From Cyanobacteria bacterium HKST-UBA02 (GTDB lineage: Bacteria; Cyanobacteriota; Vampirovibrionia; Obscuribacterales; Obscuribacteraceae), in contig JAGQHH010000162.1 of the NCBI GenBank assembly GCA_020431945.1, positions 1-6,415 of the forward strand: a DNA stretch of 6,415 nucleotides, in the 5' to 3' direction. The stretch's first letter is position 1; each line of letters starts with the position of its first letter. Below, in pieces: positions 5,976 through 6,415 of the stretch. The translations under genes and the position numbers were made by a program. The notes beneath the pieces are model-generated. The model saw only the letters and a list, made by a program, of their open reading frames with translations. It was not told where the DNA came from and did not search any database.

Positions 5976-6001
5976 CGGGGGTCTATGATAAGACCGCCCC
6001 G
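5976..6001. repeat. Imperfect GC-rich hairpin in the divergent region upstream of the caspase-like gene
   Basis: GGTCT (5980-5984) pairs with AGACC (5991-5995) around the 6-nt loop ATGATA, and the stem extends by G-C pairs across one mismatch or bulge at 5996. It lies 24 nt before the ATG at 6025. No T-run follows directly on either strand. It could be an operator, a leader structure or part of a promoter (TATGAT at 5984-5989 in the loop resembles a -10). The rest of 5888-6024 shows no gene. Confidence 0.35.
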
Positions 6002-6024
6002 GATCGTGGAATTTATTTGCCAGG

Positions 6025-6415
6025 ATGAGTAGATTTGTTGTTATTGGCTGTTTGCTGCTTCTCGCGACGCTTTCGTCGCCAGAATCGATTGCCCAGCAAG
6101 CTAAATCCCCGGATCGACCGATCGAGGACAAATGGGCGCTGGTGATCGGGGTGGGGAAGTTTGCGGACCCGAAGATTCCGACTCTGCGGTACTCGGCAAA
6201 AGACGCGAAAGACTTTGCCGACTTTCTAGTGCAGAAAGGGCACTTCGCCAGGGACCATGTCCTTCTTCTCTGCGACGAGAAAGCCACCTATGAGAACATC
6301 AAGATGGCAATCGGCGACAGGTGGTTGCCTCAGCGTGCCCTGAGCAACGATCTCGTCCTGATCTACGCTTCGACCCACGGCAGCCCCAAAGAAATCGATG
6401 TCGGCAAAGACAACT
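6025..6415 (+). CDS. Exported caspase-like protein (peptidase C14 domain), partial (C-terminus beyond right edge)
   Basis: 130 codons are visible with no stop before the edge. A signal peptide occupies ~1-23 (FVVIGCLLLLATL, cleavage near SIA|Q). From ~35 the p20-type caspase fold begins: DKWALVIGVGKFADPKIPTL (first strand), RYSAKDAKDFADFLVQKG (helix after the conserved ..a..DA..f...L), HVLLLCDEKATYENIKMAI (strand, then the ..a t...i. helix), and DLVLIYASTHGSP at ~109-121. His118 in the STHG motif corresponds to the catalytic His of the caspase His/Cys dyad (usually SGHG). The catalytic Cys would lie about 40-60 residues further on, outside the window, so activity cannot be judged. Family members are Cys endopeptidases, or pseudo-proteases. 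A weak AGG sits immediately before the ATG, so the leader is unusual or the transcript may be nearly leaderless. Divergent from the 146-aa gene. Confidence 0.88.
   Translation, partial: MSRFVVIGCLLLLATLSSPESIAQQAKSPDRPIEDKWALVIGVGKFADPKIPTLRYSAKDAKDFADFLVQKGHFARDHVLLLCDEKATYENIKMAIGDRWLPQRALSNDLVLIYASTHGSPKEIDVGKDN

Noticed and set aside
6025..6060. Lipobox VIGC at residue ~9 of the caspase-like protein
   Set aside because: The Cys lies at the start of the hydrophobic core with only a few residues before it, too early for a lipoprotein signal. A signal-peptidase I site near residue 23 fits better.
1..6415. CRISPR arrays, tRNA genes, insertion-sequence ends
   Set aside because: No regularly spaced direct repeats, no cloverleaf with a T-loop GTTCGA-type motif in place, and no transposase or paired terminal repeats were seen by eye.

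Overview
The window carries six complete protein genes, two genes cut by the window edges and one decayed toxin gene, on both strands, with base composition near 50% GC by eye. No rRNA, tRNA, CRISPR array or intact transposase is visible. The organism cannot be named with confidence. The mix of short secreted orphan proteins, a DUF3592 membrane protein, a caspase-like peptidase and a HigBA-type toxin-antitoxin remnant suits an environmental Gram-negative-type bacterium with a large accessory genome. A non-photosynthetic Cyanobacteriota (Obscuribacterales-like) or planctomycete-like source is only a guess from protein style.

Left part (1-2249): a partial minus-strand gene for an exported protein with a BamE-like C-terminal stretch runs off the left edge. 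It is divergent, across about 118 bp, from a plus-strand gene for a small exported TPR protein that starts at TTG. A cytosolic-looking helical protein of unknown function follows on the plus strand. Positions 2250-2592 hold no convincing gene but contain open stretches that could be debris of an older one.

Middle (2593-4841): a secreted endonuclease/exonuclease/phosphatase-family hydrolase (minus) with all its catalytic motifs is divergent from a 127-aa conserved hypothetical protein (plus). That protein converges on a DUF3592 membrane protein (minus) across about 130 bp.

Right part (4842-6415): the C-terminal end of a HigB toxin is followed, with a one-base stop/start overlap, by an intact HigA antitoxin. 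The body of the toxin is missing or scrambled, so this appears to be an orphaned antitoxin. HigA converges, with a 15-bp gap, on a 146-aa hydrophilic protein of unknown function (minus). That gene is divergent, across about 137 bp, from an exported caspase-like (peptidase C14) protein that runs off the right edge with its catalytic His in view and its Cys outside the window.

The genes look like independent accessory units rather than one operon. Most neighbours are divergent or convergent. The only clear translational coupling is the higB-remnant/higA pair. I found no convincing new multi-gene system. The best leads are the decayed higBA locus, the exported caspase-like protein, and the unexplained 2250-2592 interval.
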